This document shows positions 63,117 to 64,000 of a stretch of DNA of 64,000 nt, one piece after another (positions within the stretch are counted from its first letter, which is position 1; each line of letters begins with the position of its first letter). The translations under genes and the position numbers were made by a program. Under the pieces are notes generated by a model. The model saw nothing but the letters and a program-made list of their open reading frames with translations. It was not told the DNA's origin and made no database searches. Source of the DNA: Hydrogenophaga flava NBRC 102514 (GTDB lineage: Bacteria; Pseudomonadota; Gammaproteobacteria; Burkholderiales; Burkholderiaceae_C). Location: contig NZ_BCTF01000017.1 in the NCBI RefSeq assembly GCF_001571145.1, positions 1 through 64,000 on the forward strand. Direction: 5' to 3'.

Positions 63117-64000
63117 ATGACAAGCCAGCCGCACCCCAGCACCATGGGCTCTCTCGGCGAACCGGCTCCATCCCCAGAGGTGCCGCCTCTGCCGCTGATG
63201 CAGAACAAGGTGGTGCTGGTGATGGACCTGGTGGAATCCGTGAGGCTGATGGCATCGAACGAAGCGTCCGTAGTCCACCAGTGGCACGGGTTTCTCCAGC
63301 ACGCCCGTGAAGAGGTTCTGCCAAGACATGGCGGTCGCCTGGTCAAGAGCCTGGGCGATGGCATCCTGGTGGAGTTCGACGAACCGTCCCAGGCCGTCAA
63401 GGCTACGCTGCGCCTCCACCGCTATTTCGACGATGCCAATCGTCGGCGCGATGACGACAACAAGTTCTGGCTCCGCGCTGGGCTGAACGCCACCCACCTG
63501 TACATCGACGACCACGACGTGTTCGGCCATGGCGTCAACCTGGCCGCCCGGGTGGCGGGGCTCGCAGGCCCCGGAGAAACCGTGATCACGGCCAACGTGC
63601 ACGATGCCCTGGTGGACGGCGTCGATGGTGACATGGAGGACATGGGGGAGTGCTACCTCAAGCACTGGCCGGAGCCTGTCCGAACCTGGACGCTCTCCCC
63701 GCCCACCGGAACAGGCGTCGCCCTCAAACCGCCCGCTCCTGCCGCCAGACCGGAGGACTTCCGGGCGACCATCGCCGTGCTGCCCTTCGTGTCGAGGAGC
63801 AATGCGCCGGAGCACTTCGTGATCGGCGACCTGCTGGCGGACGGCGTCATCGTTCAGCTCTCGCGCAGCCAGCACCTGCGCGTCATCTCCAGGCTGTCGA
63901 CCGCCGTGCTCCGGGGCCGGGACGACGTCAACCAGACCGCGAGCCAGCAGCTGGACGCCCACTTCGTGCTGTCGGGCAGCTACGTCTCGCTGGGTGACCG
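63117..64000 (+). CDS. Class III adenylate/guanylate cyclase-domain protein (3' end outside the window)
   Basis: The frame opens at ATG 63117 (MTSQPHPSTMG) and runs without stop to the window end, giving 294 residues so far. Residues ~30-190 form a class III cyclase domain: VVLVMDLVESVRLM (metal Asp), GRLVKSLGDGILVEFDEPSQ (second metal Asp), and AGLNATHLYIDDHDVFGHGVN followed by LAARVAGLAGPGETV. After a proline-rich linker, ATIAVLPFVSRSNAPEHFVI then GDLLADGVIVQLS matches the domain that often precedes TPR repeats in these proteins. The missing end probably contains TPR repeats. Product could be cAMP or cGMP, or the domain may be a sensor. Confidence 0.88.
   Translation, partial: MTSQPHPSTMGSLGEPAPSPEVPPLPLMQNKVVLVMDLVESVRLMASNEASVVHQWHGFLQHAREEVLPRHGGRLVKSLGDGILVEFDEPSQAVKATLRLHRYFDDANRRRDDDNKFWLRAGLNATHLYIDDHDVFGHGVNLAARVAGLAGPGETVITANVHDALVDGVDGDMEDMGECYLKHWPEPVRTWTLSPPTGTGVALKPPAPAARPEDFRATIAVLPFVSRSNAPEHFVIGDLLADGVIVQLSRSQHLRVISRLSTAVLRGRDDVNQTASQQLDAHFVLSGSYVSLGD

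Overview
The window is a high-GC chromosomal segment that reads as a betaproteobacterium of the order Burkholderiales, probably Comamonadaceae (Hydrogenophaga-like). The basis is the gene content and neighbour pairs: NifA with the oxygen-sensing cysteine pattern of beta- and alphaproteobacteria, 6S RNA after zapA, a late-cobalamin operon with bioB, RelA beside a SIMPL protein, and a KAAPAKK-repeat SWIB protein. The first ~850 bases are clearly AT-richer than the rest and look acquired. No replication origin, insertion sequence, CRISPR array or rRNA was found; one tRNA is present.

Region 1 (1-4.2 kb) is accessory. It holds the 3' end of an AT-rich gene that may be a defence-type reverse transcriptase, a Fic protein with a striking double palindrome over its start, two overlapping small genes, and an alpha/beta hydrolase. 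The hydrolase sits between a decayed copy of the nifA 3' end and nifA itself.

Region 2 (4.2-17 kb) is a nitrogen-fixation accessory cluster. nifA diverges from nifS-iscU-iscA-iscA-hscA-fdx, a dedicated Fe-S assembly operon. It is followed by nifV-cysE-nifW-fixABCX, which makes homocitrate, cysteine precursor, a nitrogenase protection factor and the flavin-based electron branch to nitrogenase. Sigma-54 -24/-12 elements stand before nifS and nifV, and probably nifA. A perfect NifA upstream activator site precedes nifV. nifHDK, nifENB and hscB are not in the window.

Region 3 (17-44.7 kb) is housekeeping: tRNA-Val, relA, two hydrolases, bdhA, SIMPL, an OmpR/EnvZ pair, ispDF, mfd, serB, a TrpB2-like enzyme with a divergent AraC regulator, an ECF sigma stress cluster, sui1, a DEAD-box helicase, an aminotransferase, HDOD, nth and DUF445.

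Region 4 (44.7-59.9 kb) is one long minus-strand B12 operon of about fifteen genes, mostly joined by 4-base overlaps. It runs from a cobalamin riboswitch through btuB, cobB, a second BtuF-like protein, cobU, btuFCD, cobO, bioB, cbiB, cobD, cobQ, cobT, cobS and cobC. It covers corrinoid uptake and the late steps from cobyrinate to cobalamin; no corrin-ring genes are present.

Region 5 (60-64 kb) holds zapB-like and zapA genes, 6S RNA, a TauE/SafE transporter, rraA, the SWIB/histone-like protein and the start of a class III cyclase that runs off the right edge.
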